Origin: Multivorans sp965232105
GTDB lineage: Bacteria; Acidobacteriota; Thermoanaerobaculia; Multivoradales; Multivoraceae
DNA: 64,000 nt
Direction of reading: 5' to 3'
Assembly (NCBI GenBank): GCA_965232105.1
Contig: OZ246956.1
Location: forward strand, 1,240,001 to 1,304,000
Below are positions 1 through 9,467 of the stretch, in pieces; position 1 is the stretch's first letter; the number at the start of each line of letters is the position of its first letter. The position numbers and the translations under genes are program-made. Below the pieces are notes generated by a model that worked only from the letters and a program-made list of their open reading frames with translations, was not told the DNA's origin and made no database searches.

Positions 1-2
1 CC

Positions 3-3000
3 GCCGTCACGGTGGTCGACGTTCTCACGGCCTACACGAGCGCGGCCCGCGAGAGCCTGGGCGGCGTGTCGGTCATGGAGGCATTGATCGACCTGCACTT
101 CGTCAACGTGAACAGGTACTACGCCGACAGCGGCGCCAAGGTCCGGTTCGATGTCGTCGGCGTGGTCGAAGCGGACTACGAGGAAACCCGGACCTCGTTC
201 GACCTCTTTCCGCTGGTTCTTCCGCGGGACGGCCTGATGGACGAGATCCACGAGATCCGGGACGCGACGGGCGCCGACATCGTCCACGTGTTCGAGCTCC
301 ACGCGCCCTACTGCGGCATCGCCTACCTCATGACGACCGTCAGCTCTTCGTTTGCCAACCGAGCGTTCGGTCTGACGAACGTGGCGTGCTCCTCCGCGAC
401 GGTCGCCCACGAACTCGGCCACAACATGGGCCTGCAACACGACCGCTGGACGGAGAGCCTTGACGACGGCCTGACGAACAGGCCCTACGCCGGGTCGTAC
501 GGCTACGTCAACGAGAGGATCCTGACCGACGCCGGCGTCGAGAGTTCCTCCGTGTGGGCGACGATCATGGCGTACTCCACCCTGTGCCATCACATGGGTC
601 ACGGGAATTGCCCCCGCCTCGCGACGTTCTCCAACCCGACCCTGAATCACAAGGGCGACCCGGTGGGCGTCCCCTCGACCGCCGACGCCGCTTCGATCAC
701 GGGGCCCGCGGACGCCGTCTCCACCCTCAACGCGACCCGCGCGACCGTCGCCTCCTTCCGGACGCAGGCCTCGGCGCCGCGCGTGATCTCTCTCAGGCGC
801 ACGGCGTCCAGCACGTGCCACATTTGTTCCGGTCTGTCATCCAAGCGAACGAACGCCGACGAACCGTCCTGGCGGATCGTGTTCTCCAAACCCGTGAGCA
901 ACCTCGACGGCGGCGACTTCACGGTCACGGGAGCGGGCCTCGGGTCGCCGACGATCACGGCGTCCTCCGTCGGAACCGGCCGGCGCACCTTCGACCTGGA
1001 GGCCTCGGGCGGCGGCCTCGCCGGCTTCGACGGCGAGGTGACGCTGGGCTTGGCGTCCGGGCAGAACATCCAGGACTCCGGAGGCGTCGCGCTCGCCTCC
1101 TCCTGGCCCTCGACGGCGGAGCGCGGCTACGTCATGGACAACACGGCGCCGACCGCGACGATCACGCCGAGCAACGCCGGCGCCTCGCCGTTTCTCCTGA
1201 CCGCGCGCTGGAGCGAAAAGGTGTATCACCGGTATGAGGGGCGCTGGCGCGGGACCCCGGGTTGGGGCGAGGTCTTCACCCTCGAAGAGACGCCGACGGA
1301 CCCCTCCGCGGCGGAGACGATCACGGTCTCCGTTCCCAAGCGCACCGTGTACGACGAGGCCGGGAACCTGGCTGCGGCCATCACCCGGAACGTCTCCTGG
1401 GATCCCGCCCTGGGCGCGCCGTCGCTCTCCATCGGCGGTCTCGCGGACGCCTCGGTTGCCGAGAACAGCGAATGGACTTCCCCGCCGCCCACCCTCTCGG
1501 GCAGCCCGGTCGGCGCCGTGGCCTGGACGGTCAGCCTTTCCGGCCCCTGGGTGCCGCCCGAGAATTCGCCGCACTTCAGGCTGGTCGGGAATTCGCCGCA
1601 CTTCAGCGTTGACGGCGCCACGGGCGTTCTGACGCTCCCGCCGCGGGACTACGAGAACGCGACCGACCGGGACGGCGACGGCGTCTACGAAGCGACGCTG
1701 AGGGCGGCCGACCAGAACGGCGCCTTCGCCAGCGCGACGGTCGCGGTAACCGTCACCGACGCGGTCGAAACGAGATCGCTGGAGATCGTGGGCGTCCATG
1801 ACCGTTCGACCCCGGAACGGTTCAACCACACCGTCCCGACCGGGACTGGGGGCGCGGTCGTCTGCGATCCCGACTGCCGGGTGGACGACGGGCCGGTGGG
1901 AAGCGTGTCAGTGACCGCTTCCGGCGCGGATGTCGGAAACTTCTCGTTGTCCGGCAGCAGCCTGCACCTCCTGAATCCGGACTTCGAGAGTCCGGGGGAC
2001 GCGAACGCCGACAACGCCTACGAGCTGACGTTCACGGCCACGGACGAGGACGGCAACACGCAGACCGAATCCATGACCCTGAGCGTCGTCGACCTGCCGC
2101 TCAGGCCGCTCTCGATCGACTCTCCGGGAGCCGCCGCCACGGTGGCGGAGAACGCGGCCTGGAGGCCCGGCTCGGCCTCCTTTGCGGGGAGACCCCTCGG
2201 CCCGGTGACCTGGAGGAAATCCGGCGCGGACGCGGCGCTGTTCGACATGGGCCCCACCGGCAACCTGAGCCTGTCGGCCAGGGACTTCGAGATGCCGGAC
2301 GACGACGACCAGGACAACGTCTACGAGGTGACGTTGCGGATAACGGACGGGGAAGGCGCCTTCGCCGAGCAGGACATCGCCTTGACGGTGACCGATGTCG
2401 ACGAGGCGTCGCTGGTCACGCTGACCGCGGCGCCGAATCCGGTGACGGAAGGTTCGCCGGCCACGGTGACGGCGACGCTGTCGAAGGCGCTCGGCGCGGA
2501 CGTGACGATTCCGCTGACCGCGACGGCGGGAACGGCGGAGGCGGGCGACTACGCCGCGCCGGCGAGCGTCGCGATCACGGCCGGCCAGACGTCGGGCACG
2601 GCCGTGCTCTCCACGACCAGGGACATCGACCTGAACGACGAGACGGTGACCGTGGCGCTCGGCGCCTCGCTGCCGGCCGACGTGAAGCCGGGGACGCCGT
2701 CGAGGGTCACGGTGACGATCGAGGACGCCACGCCCCAGGTGACGCTGAGCGCGGCGCCGAACCCGGTCGCGGAGGGGTCGTCCACGACGGTCAAGGCGAC
2801 GCTGTCGAAGGCCTGGAGCGCCAACCTGACGATTCCGCTCTCGGTCACGGCGGGGACCGCCGAGTCGGGCGACTACACCGCGCCGTCGAGCGTCGCGATC
2901 ACGGCCGGCCAGACGTCGGGCGCGGCCGCCCTGTCCACCGCGGACGACAGCGACCTGGACGACGAGACGCTGACGGTCGCTCTGGGAAGCCTGCCCGCCG

Positions 3001-4463
3001 GAATCGTGGCGGGTTCGCCGTCGAGCGTGGCCGTGGCGATCCGGGACAAGACGCCGAAACCGGCGGACACGCCGTCGGTGAGCCTCGGCATCGCTCCCGC
3101 TTCGGTGGCGGAGGGTTCGGCTGCCCGGGTCACGGCGACGCTGAGCAAGGCCCTGACCGCGTCGGTGACGATTCCGCTGACCGTGACGGCGGGGACCGCC
3201 GAGGCGGGCGACTGGACCGACCCGGCCGCGATCACGATCGCCGGCGGCGAGTTGTCGGCCGGGACCTCGCTGGCCACGGTGGCGGACGCGGACCGGGACG
3301 CGGAGACGCTGACGGTGGCGCTCGGCGCGCTGCCCGCTTCGGTGAAGGAGGGGACGCCTTCGAGCGTGGCTCTGACGATCACGGACTCGACGGTGCAGCC
3401 GGGGGTGAGCCTCGCCGTGTCGCCTAACCCGGTGAACGAGGGTTCGTCGGCCGTGGTGACGGCAAGCCTGTCGGCGAGCTTGAGCCGGGCTGTGACGATT
3501 CCGCTGACCGTGACGCTGGGGACGGCGGAGGCCGCGGACGTCGACTCGTTGGCGGCGGTGACGATCGCGGCCGGCGGGAGGTCGGCCCAGGCGGCCTTGA
3601 ACACGCGAAGCGACGGCGACCGGGACGACGAGACGCTGACGGTGGCGCTCGGCGCCCTGCCGGACGAAGTGAAGGCGGGGACGCCTTCGAGCGTCGCCGT
3701 GACGATCACGGACACGACGCCGGCGCCGCCGGGATCTGGCGGCGGCGGCGGCGGAGGCGGAGGCACGCCTCCGCCCGTGCCTCCGCCAACCGAGCCGCCC
3801 GGACCGCCGCCGCCCCCGCCGGGCGAACGTCCCAAGGCGGTACTCACGACCGGGGTGGAATGCGACGACGAACCGTGCCGGGTCGTGACGGGCGAGCCGG
3901 TGAGATTCTTCGACCTGAGCACCGGGACGGTGCACTCCCGCCGCTGGGAGTTCGGCGACGGGACGAGTTCGGGGAGCCCCAGCCCGGCTCACGACTGGGA
4001 GAGGCCCGGCTTCTACGAGGTGAGGCTGATCGTCGGCAACGGCGTGAGCGAGTCAGAGGCTTCCATGATGTTCCTCGTCGAGGCCGCCGCCCCCGACGGC
4101 GAGTGCGCGCACCGGGAGGCGAACCGCTGCCTGCGAAACTCCCGCTACGAGATCGCCGTGGACTGGTTCACGGCGGACGGCCGCGGCGGCCCGGCGACGG
4201 TCGTCCACGCGGGCACCGACGACTCGGGGCTCTTCCGCTTCTTCGACGGCGACAACTGGGAGGTGCTGGTCAAGGTGCTGGACGGCTGCGAGACGAACGG
4301 CCACGTCTGGGTGTTCGCGGCCTCCACGACCGACCTCGGCTACGCCATCCGCGTGACCGACACGGCGACCGGGGACAAGAGGGAGTACCGCAACGAAGCC
4401 GGCAACGCCGCGCCGGCCATCACCGACGCCAAGGCATTCGCCGGAGGATGCGAACAGCGCTGA
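3..4463 (+). CDS. Secreted M12B-like zinc metalloprotease with cadherin-like, Calx-beta and PKD modules (5' end cut by window)
   Basis: The reading frame is open from the first bases, so the N-terminal signal and prodomain lie outside the window; the methionine-like GTG at 12 is internal, as shown by alignment with the downstream paralog. A reprolysin-type zinc site HELGHNMGLQHD lies near nt 408-443. It is followed by cadherin/Ig-like segments, four Calx-beta repeats (each starting like APNPVTEGS), a glycine run and proline-rich linker, a PKD domain (RRWEFGDGTSSGSPSP) and a C-terminal module containing SRYEIAVDWFTADGRGG that recurs in the paralog. Expected role: secreted or surface-anchored protein degradation. 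The substrate is unknown. The stop overlaps the likely ATG of the next gene by 16 nt. Confidence 0.85.
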   Translation, partial: AVTVVDVLTAYTSAARESLGGVSVMEALIDLHFVNVNRYYADSGAKVRFDVVGVVEADYEETRTSFDLFPLVLPRDGLMDEIHEIRDATGADIVHVFELHAPYCGIAYLMTTVSSSFANRAFGLTNVACSSATVAHELGHNMGLQHDRWTESLDDGLTNRPYAGSYGYVNERILTDAGVESSSVWATIMAYSTLCHHMGHGNCPRLATFSNPTLNHKGDPVGVPSTADAASITGPADAVSTLNATRATVASFRTQASAPRVISLRRTASSTCHICSGLSSKRTNADEPSWRIVFSKPVSNLDGGDFTVTGAGLGSPTITASSVGTGRRTFDLEASGGGLAGFDGEVTLGLASGQNIQDSGGVALASSWPSTAERGYVMDNTAPTATITPSNAGASPFLLTARWSEKVYHRYEGRWRGTPGWGEVFTLEETPTDPSAAETITVSVPKRTVYDEAGNLAAAITRNVSWDPALGAPSLSIGGLADASVAENSEWTSPPPTLSGSPVGAVAWTVSLSGPWVPPENSPHFRLVGNSPHFSVDGATGVLTLPPRDYENATDRDGDGVYEATLRAADQNGAFASATVAVTVTDAVETRSLEIVGVHDRSTPERFNHTVPTGTGGAVVCDPDCRVDDGPVGSVSVTASGADVGNFSLSGSSLHLLNPDFESPGDANADNAYELTFTATDEDGNTQTESMTLSVVDLPLRPLSIDSPGAAATVAENAAWRPGSASFAGRPLGPVTWRKSGADAALFDMGPTGNLSLSARDFEMPDDDDQDNVYEVTLRITDGEGAFAEQDIALTVTDVDEASLVTLTAAPNPVTEGSPATVTATLSKALGADVTIPLTATAGTAEAGDYAAPASVAITAGQTSGTAVLSTTRDIDLNDETVTVALGASLPADVKPGTPSRVTVTIEDATPQVTLSAAPNPVAEGSSTTVKATLSKAWSANLTIPLSVTAGTAESGDYTAPSSVAITAGQTSGAAALSTADDSDLDDETLTVALGSLPAGIVAGSPSSVAVAIRDKTPKPADTPSVSLGIAPASVAEGSAARVTATLSKALTASVTIPLTVTAGTAEAGDWTDPAAITIAGGELSAGTSLATVADADRDAETLTVALGALPASVKEGTPSSVALTITDSTVQPGVSLAVSPNPVNEGSSAVVTASLSASLSRAVTIPLTVTLGTAEAADVDSLAAVTIAAGGRSAQAALNTRSDGDRDDETLTVALGALPDEVKAGTPSSVAVTITDTTPAPPGSGGGGGGGGGTPPPVPPPTEPPGPPPPPPGERPKAVLTTGVECDDEPCRVVTGEPVRFFDLSTGTVHSRRWEFGDGTSSGSPSPAHDWERPGFYEVRLIVGNGVSESEASMMFLVEAAAPDGECAHREANRCLRNSRYEIAVDWFTADGRGGPATVVHAGTDDSGLFRFFDGDNWEVLVKVLDGCETNGHVWVFAASTTDLGYAIRVTDTATGDKREYRNEAGNAAPAITDAKAFAGGCEQR

Positions 4464-7400
4464 ATCGGCGTCGCGGTCGCAACCGTCGGAGAGGACGACC
4501 CCTCCGGAGACGAGAACGCGGCAGCGGAACCCCGGCGCCGGCGGGACGCGGGCGTTTGCGACGCGGCACGCTCGGGGTCGCCCTGGCCGCCTTCGCCTTC
4601 GCGATCTGGCTGCCCGGCGACCTCGCCGCGCAAGCCCCCGAGCTCTTCTCGCCCGGTTCGGCGACCGCCCCCGCCCCCGCGCTGCCGGAAGCGGGAGCGC
4701 TGCGCAGCCGGGTCGTGGAGATCGATCTCGCGGGCCTCGAGCGGGTTCGGCGGGCTCTGCGCGATCAACCGGCGCCCGCCGGAATCGCGCGCTCGAGCCG
4801 GGCCAGCCGGGCCGGCGGGATTCCGGCGCCCGGAAGCCTGTTGCGCTTCAACCCGTTCGGGGATGCGGTCGTCAACGTCGTCTTCGAGCGGACCGCGCCT
4901 ACGTTCTCGGGCGGCTATTCGCTGAGCGGCCACCCGGTGGGACAACCGTTCGGGCAAGCGACCCTGGTCGTGAACGGCGCCGTCGTCTCCGGCACGATCC
5001 GGGTTCCGGGCGCCCCCTACCGGACTTTCGAGCTTCGCACTATCGGCGAATCCGGGAGTCGGCGTTACCTCGTGAGCGAGGTGACCGAACCGGACTTCGT
5101 CTGCGAGGACTGGGATGAGGAAACGGACGGGAGAGGCGCGTCTCTCCGGGACATGGTCCAGGGATCGGCCCCGCCCCGGGCGACGCTCGGAGAACCGCGC
5201 GGCGCCGCCCCGCTTCCCGATCCGCCGCCGCCCTCCTCCACCGTCTCCGCGTCGACGTCGACCAGGACCGTCATCGACATCGTGCTCGTCTACTCGCGGC
5301 AATTGAAGGCGCGCCTCGGCGGCGACGCACAGACAGTCGCCAAGATCGAAGAGATGGTTGCGTCGACGAACACGATGTTCACGAACAGCGGCGTGAGCGC
5401 GGCCCTGAACCTGGTGGCGGTCCAGGGAGTCGACTACGACGAGACCGGCGGGGTCTCCGACGCCCAGCGCCTCCTCGTGCCGGACGACGGTCATATGGAT
5501 GAGGTCCACGCGCTCAGGGACAGGGTTCACGCCGACGTGTACGGATTGATCCGCAGCGCCTGCTGCGGGCGCGCACAGGTCCTCATCGACAGGTCGGTGT
5601 CCAACGCCTGGCGGGCCATCCTGATGAGTTTCGACGTGGACCACGTCTTCGCGCACGAACTGGGGCACGTGATGGGTCTGCGCCACGACCGCTACGCCGA
5701 CTGCGGGGACACCTGCCCACAGACGGTAGAGAAGGACGCCTTCGGCTACGTGAACCAGGCCTTGTTCGTGGGGGGGACGACGACGAAGCCGACGCCGGCC
5801 CCTCACCAGGACAAGCAGTGGCGGACGAACATGGCTCGGTTCGACCAGTGCCGGAACTACGCCTTCTGCCACGTGAATTTCCACTTCTCCAACCCGGCAA
5901 TCAGCTACTCCCAATCGGAGTACAGAACCGGCCGGCGTAATGCGGCCCTGGAAGACCCGATCGGCATCGCCCTCACCGAGACCAACGCGAACGTCGTCAC
6001 GCCCGACGGTCCGGCGAACGCCGCGCGGGTGCTCAACCTGACCCGCGACTACGTCGCCGGCTATCGGACGGGCCGCGCGGTGAAGGTCTCGTTCGACGGC
6101 GCCGCGGCCAGCGCGACCGAGGGAGGCGCCGCGGCGACGGTTACGGTGAATCTGGACGCGCCGCCCGGCCGCTCCGTGTCGGTTCCGTTCACGGTCGCCT
6201 CCTCCGACGCCTGGCCGCACGACTACGGCGTGTCGGGCGCGCTCTCGTTCGGCGCGACCGACACTTCCTCCACGCTCACCGTGACGGCCGCGGACGACGA
6301 CGCGGACGACGACGGCGAAACGATCGCCCTGACATTCGGCGACCTTCCCAACGGCGTCTCCGCCGGCGCCGTCAGCAGCGTGACCGTGAGCCTGATCGAC
6401 GACGACACGGTGTCCGGCGCCCCGGAGGTGGACCGGGTGGCGTTCTTCTCGACGCCCGCGAACGGCAGAGCCTATGGGGCGGGGGAGGACATCGAGGCGT
6501 CGGTGGTCTTCACCAAGTCGGTCACGGTGACCGGCACGCCTACCCTCGAGCTCCAGGTGGGCGCGAACGCCCGCGCGGCGGCCTGCGGCGTCAGCCGCGG
6601 CGAAGTGCTCGCCTGTTCCTACACCGTGGTGAAGGGTGACAACGACGCGAACGGCGTATCCATCGGCACCAACAGCCTCGCGCTGCCGCCGGGGGCGGCG
6701 ATTCGCGATTCCGCGAACCAGGACGCGGACCCGAACCACTCCGCGGTCGGCGGCGCATCGAGCCAGAGCGTGAAGACCACGAGCGCGGAGGCGACCCTCG
6801 CCGTGTCGCCGAATCCGGTGACGGAGGGGCAGGGGGCCACCGTCACCGCCAGCCTGTCGGCCGCCCTGAGCGCGCCGGTGACGATCCCGTTGATCACGAC
6901 GGCCGGAACGGCGGAGGCGGGCGACTACACGGTGCCGGCCAGCGTCGCCATCGCTCCCGGCGACCTCTCCGGCGCCTGGACGTTCGCCACCGCGTTGGAT
7001 GCGGACCTGGACGATGAGACCCTGACGGTGAGTCTGGGGACCCTGCCGTCCACCGTCGCGCCCGGTACGCCGTCGAGCGTGGCGGTGACGATCGCGGACG
7101 TCACGGCGGAGGTGACGCTCCAGGCGACGCCGAACCCGGTGACGGAAGGGTCGTCCGCCGCGGTGACGGCGACGCTGTCGAAGGCGGTCGGCGCCGCCGT
7201 GACGATTCCGCTGACCGCGACGGCGGGAACGGCGGAAGCGGCCGACTACACCGCTCCGGCGAGCGTGTCGGTCGCCGCGGGCGAGACATCGGGCACGGCC
7301 GCGCTCTCCACGACCAGGGACATCGACCTGAACGACGAGACTGTGACCGTGGCTCTCCGCTCCTCGCTGCCGTCGCCGCTGGTGGTCGGGACTCCTTCGA

Positions 7401-9160
7401 GGGTAACGGTGACGATCGAGGACGCCACGCCCCAGGTGACGCTGAGCGCAGCGCCGAACCCGGTCGCGGAGGGGTCGTCCACGACGATCGAGGCCACGCT
7501 GTCGAAGGCCTGGAGCGCCAACCTCACGATTCCTCTCTCGATCACGGCCGGAACCGCCGAGGCGGGCGACTGGACCCGGCCCGCCTCCATCGCGATCACG
7601 GCTGGCCAGACGTCGGGCGCGGCCGCCCTGTCCACCGCGGACGACAGCGACCTGGACGACGAGACGCTGACGGTCGCTCTGGGAAGCCTGCCGAGCGGGA
7701 TCGTGGCGGGTTCGCCGTCGAGCGTGGCGGTGGCGATCAGGGACACGACGCCGAAGCCCCCGGACACGCCGTCGGTGAGCCTCGGCATCGCTCCCGCTTC
7801 GGTGGCGGAGGGTTCGGCTGCCCGGGTCACGGCGACGCTGAGCAAGACCCTGACGGAGTCGGTCACGATTCCGCTGACCGTGACGGCGGGGACCGCCGAG
7901 GCGGGCGACTGGACCGACCCGGCCGCGATCACGATCGCCGGCGGCGAGTTGTCGGCCGAGACCTCGCTGGCCACGGTGGCGGACGCGGACCGGGACGCGG
8001 AGACGCTGACGGTGGCGCTCGGCGCGCTGCCCGCTTCGGTGAAGGAGGGGACGCCTTCGAGCGTGGCTCTGACGATCACGGACTCGACGGTGCAGCCGGG
8101 GGTGAGCCTCGCCGTGTCGCCTAACCCGGTGAACGAGGGTTCGTCGGCCGTGGTGACGGCGAGCCTGTCGGCAAGCCTGAGCCGGGCGGTGACGATACCG
8201 CTGACCGTGACGCTGGGGACGGCCGAGGCCGCGGACGTCGATTCGCTGGCGGCGGTGACGATCGCGGCCGGCGGGAGGTCGGTGCAGGCGGCCTTGCAGA
8301 CGCGAAGCGACGACGACCGGGACGCGGAGACGCTGACGGTGGCGCTCGGCGCCCTGCCGGACGAAGTGAAGGCGGGGACGCCTTCGAGCGTCGCCGTGAC
8401 GATCACGGACACGACGCCGGCGCCGCCGGGATCTGGCGGCGGCGGCGGCGGCGGCGGCGGCACGCCTCCGCCCGTGCCTCCGCCAACCGAGCCGCCCGGA
8501 CCGCCGCCGCCCCCGCCGGGCGAACGTCCCAAGGCGGTACTCACGACCGGCGTGGAATGCGACGACGAACCGTGCCGGGTCGTGACGGGCGAGCCGGTGA
8601 GATTCTTCGACCTGAGCACCGGGACGGTGCACTCCCGCCGCTGGGAGTTCGGCGACGGGACGAGTTCGGGGAGCCCCAGCCCGGCTCACGACTGGGAGAG
8701 GCCCGGCTTCTACGAGGTGAGGCTGATCGTCAGCAACGGCGTGAGCGAGTCCGAGGCTTCCATGATGTTCCTCGTCGAGGCCGCCGCCCCCGACGGCGAG
8801 TGCGCGCACCGGGAGGCGAACCGCTGCCTGCGGAACTCCCGCTACGAGATCGCCGTGGACTGGTTCACGGCGGACGGCCGCGGCGGCCCGGCGACGGTCG
8901 TCCACGCGGGCACCGACGACTCGGGGCTCTTCCGCTTCTTCGACGGCGACAACTGGGAGGTGCTGGTCAAGGTGCTGGACGGCTGCGAGACGAACGGCCA
9001 CGTCTGGGTGTTCGCGGCCTCCACGACCGACCTCGGCTACGCCATCCGCGTGACCGACACGGCGACCGGGGACAAGAGGGAGTACCGCAACGAACCCGGC
9101 AACGCCGCGCCGGCCATCACCGACGCCAAGGCCTTCGCCAGCGCCTGCGGCCCGAACTGA
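4448..9160 (+). CDS. Secreted M12B-like zinc metalloprotease, tandem paralog of the upstream gene
   Basis: About 1570 aa. ATG 4448 sits directly after GGAGG and inside the previous stop region. TTG 4556 is an alternative that would give a tidier signal peptide (LRRGTLGVALAAFAFAIWLP then Ala-Ala-Gln-Ala cleavage), because the first 36 residues from the ATG are unusually Arg-rich. A prodomain of roughly 230 residues precedes the catalytic domain with zinc motif HELGHVMGLRHD (near nt 5657). Six Calx-beta repeats follow, then a Gly9/proline-rich linker, a PKD domain and the same C-terminal module as the upstream paralog. From about nt 7127 onward the DNA is nearly identical to 2430-4440 at a constant offset of 4697 bp, pointing to recent duplication or gene conversion. 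Confidence 0.85.
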   Translation: MRTALNRRRGRNRRRGRPLRRRERGSGTPAPAGRGRLRRGTLGVALAAFAFAIWLPGDLAAQAPELFSPGSATAPAPALPEAGALRSRVVEIDLAGLERVRRALRDQPAPAGIARSSRASRAGGIPAPGSLLRFNPFGDAVVNVVFERTAPTFSGGYSLSGHPVGQPFGQATLVVNGAVVSGTIRVPGAPYRTFELRTIGESGSRRYLVSEVTEPDFVCEDWDEETDGRGASLRDMVQGSAPPRATLGEPRGAAPLPDPPPPSSTVSASTSTRTVIDIVLVYSRQLKARLGGDAQTVAKIEEMVASTNTMFTNSGVSAALNLVAVQGVDYDETGGVSDAQRLLVPDDGHMDEVHALRDRVHADVYGLIRSACCGRAQVLIDRSVSNAWRAILMSFDVDHVFAHELGHVMGLRHDRYADCGDTCPQTVEKDAFGYVNQALFVGGTTTKPTPAPHQDKQWRTNMARFDQCRNYAFCHVNFHFSNPAISYSQSEYRTGRRNAALEDPIGIALTETNANVVTPDGPANAARVLNLTRDYVAGYRTGRAVKVSFDGAAASATEGGAAATVTVNLDAPPGRSVSVPFTVASSDAWPHDYGVSGALSFGATDTSSTLTVTAADDDADDDGETIALTFGDLPNGVSAGAVSSVTVSLIDDDTVSGAPEVDRVAFFSTPANGRAYGAGEDIEASVVFTKSVTVTGTPTLELQVGANARAAACGVSRGEVLACSYTVVKGDNDANGVSIGTNSLALPPGAAIRDSANQDADPNHSAVGGASSQSVKTTSAEATLAVSPNPVTEGQGATVTASLSAALSAPVTIPLITTAGTAEAGDYTVPASVAIAPGDLSGAWTFATALDADLDDETLTVSLGTLPSTVAPGTPSSVAVTIADVTAEVTLQATPNPVTEGSSAAVTATLSKAVGAAVTIPLTATAGTAEAADYTAPASVSVAAGETSGTAALSTTRDIDLNDETVTVALRSSLPSPLVVGTPSRVTVTIEDATPQVTLSAAPNPVAEGSSTTIEATLSKAWSANLTIPLSITAGTAEAGDWTRPASIAITAGQTSGAAALSTADDSDLDDETLTVALGSLPSGIVAGSPSSVAVAIRDTTPKPPDTPSVSLGIAPASVAEGSAARVTATLSKTLTESVTIPLTVTAGTAEAGDWTDPAAITIAGGELSAETSLATVADADRDAETLTVALGALPASVKEGTPSSVALTITDSTVQPGVSLAVSPNPVNEGSSAVVTASLSASLSRAVTIPLTVTLGTAEAADVDSLAAVTIAAGGRSVQAALQTRSDDDRDAETLTVALGALPDEVKAGTPSSVAVTITDTTPAPPGSGGGGGGGGGTPPPVPPPTEPPGPPPPPPGERPKAVLTTGVECDDEPCRVVTGEPVRFFDLSTGTVHSRRWEFGDGTSSGSPSPAHDWERPGFYEVRLIVSNGVSESEASMMFLVEAAAPDGECAHREANRCLRNSRYEIAVDWFTADGRGGPATVVHAGTDDSGLFRFFDGDNWEVLVKVLDGCETNGHVWVFAASTTDLGYAIRVTDTATGDKREYRNEPGNAAPAITDAKAFASACGPN

Positions 9161-9467
9161 GGAACTCGCGAGCGGGAGGCCCCTCGACCGGCCGGCCGTT
9201 CGGCCGACCGGTCTTCAGGTCCGGCCCGGTTGCCGGGCCGGCAATGCCCCTAGCGGCCGTCGAGCCCCGAGCCGACCGTCAGCTCCCGCCCCGCCGTTCC
9301 GGCGCTGGACGCCGCGGCGCCGCGCGGCGGACACACCAGATCGAAGGTCGTCTCCGCGGGGCGAAGCCGAGCTCGACGGCAGGCAGGGCGGGGTCGCCGG
9401 CAATGGGCGGCGCGGGAAGGCTGGAAGGGCCGCTCTTCCCGCGTCGTCTTCGCTATTGTCCTGAGCC
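9161..9467. other. Intergenic region with GC hairpin
   Basis: This 307-bp gap separates the protease pair from the yej operon. A perfect 9-bp stem with a 3-nt loop (CCGGCCCGG TTG CCGGGCCGG) lies at 9221-9241. It has no downstream T-run, so it could be a REP-like element or a factor-assisted terminator. No convincing small gene was seen. Confidence 0.4.

Noticed and set aside
4340..9001. Very long open frame on the minus strand opposite the metalloprotease
   Set aside because: It is rich in Arg/His/Ala with no motif, and arises from the biased codon use and repeats of the plus-strand gene.
9221..9241. Hairpin as intrinsic terminator of the protease genes
   Set aside because: The stem is perfect but there is no following T-run, so it is described only as a hairpin.
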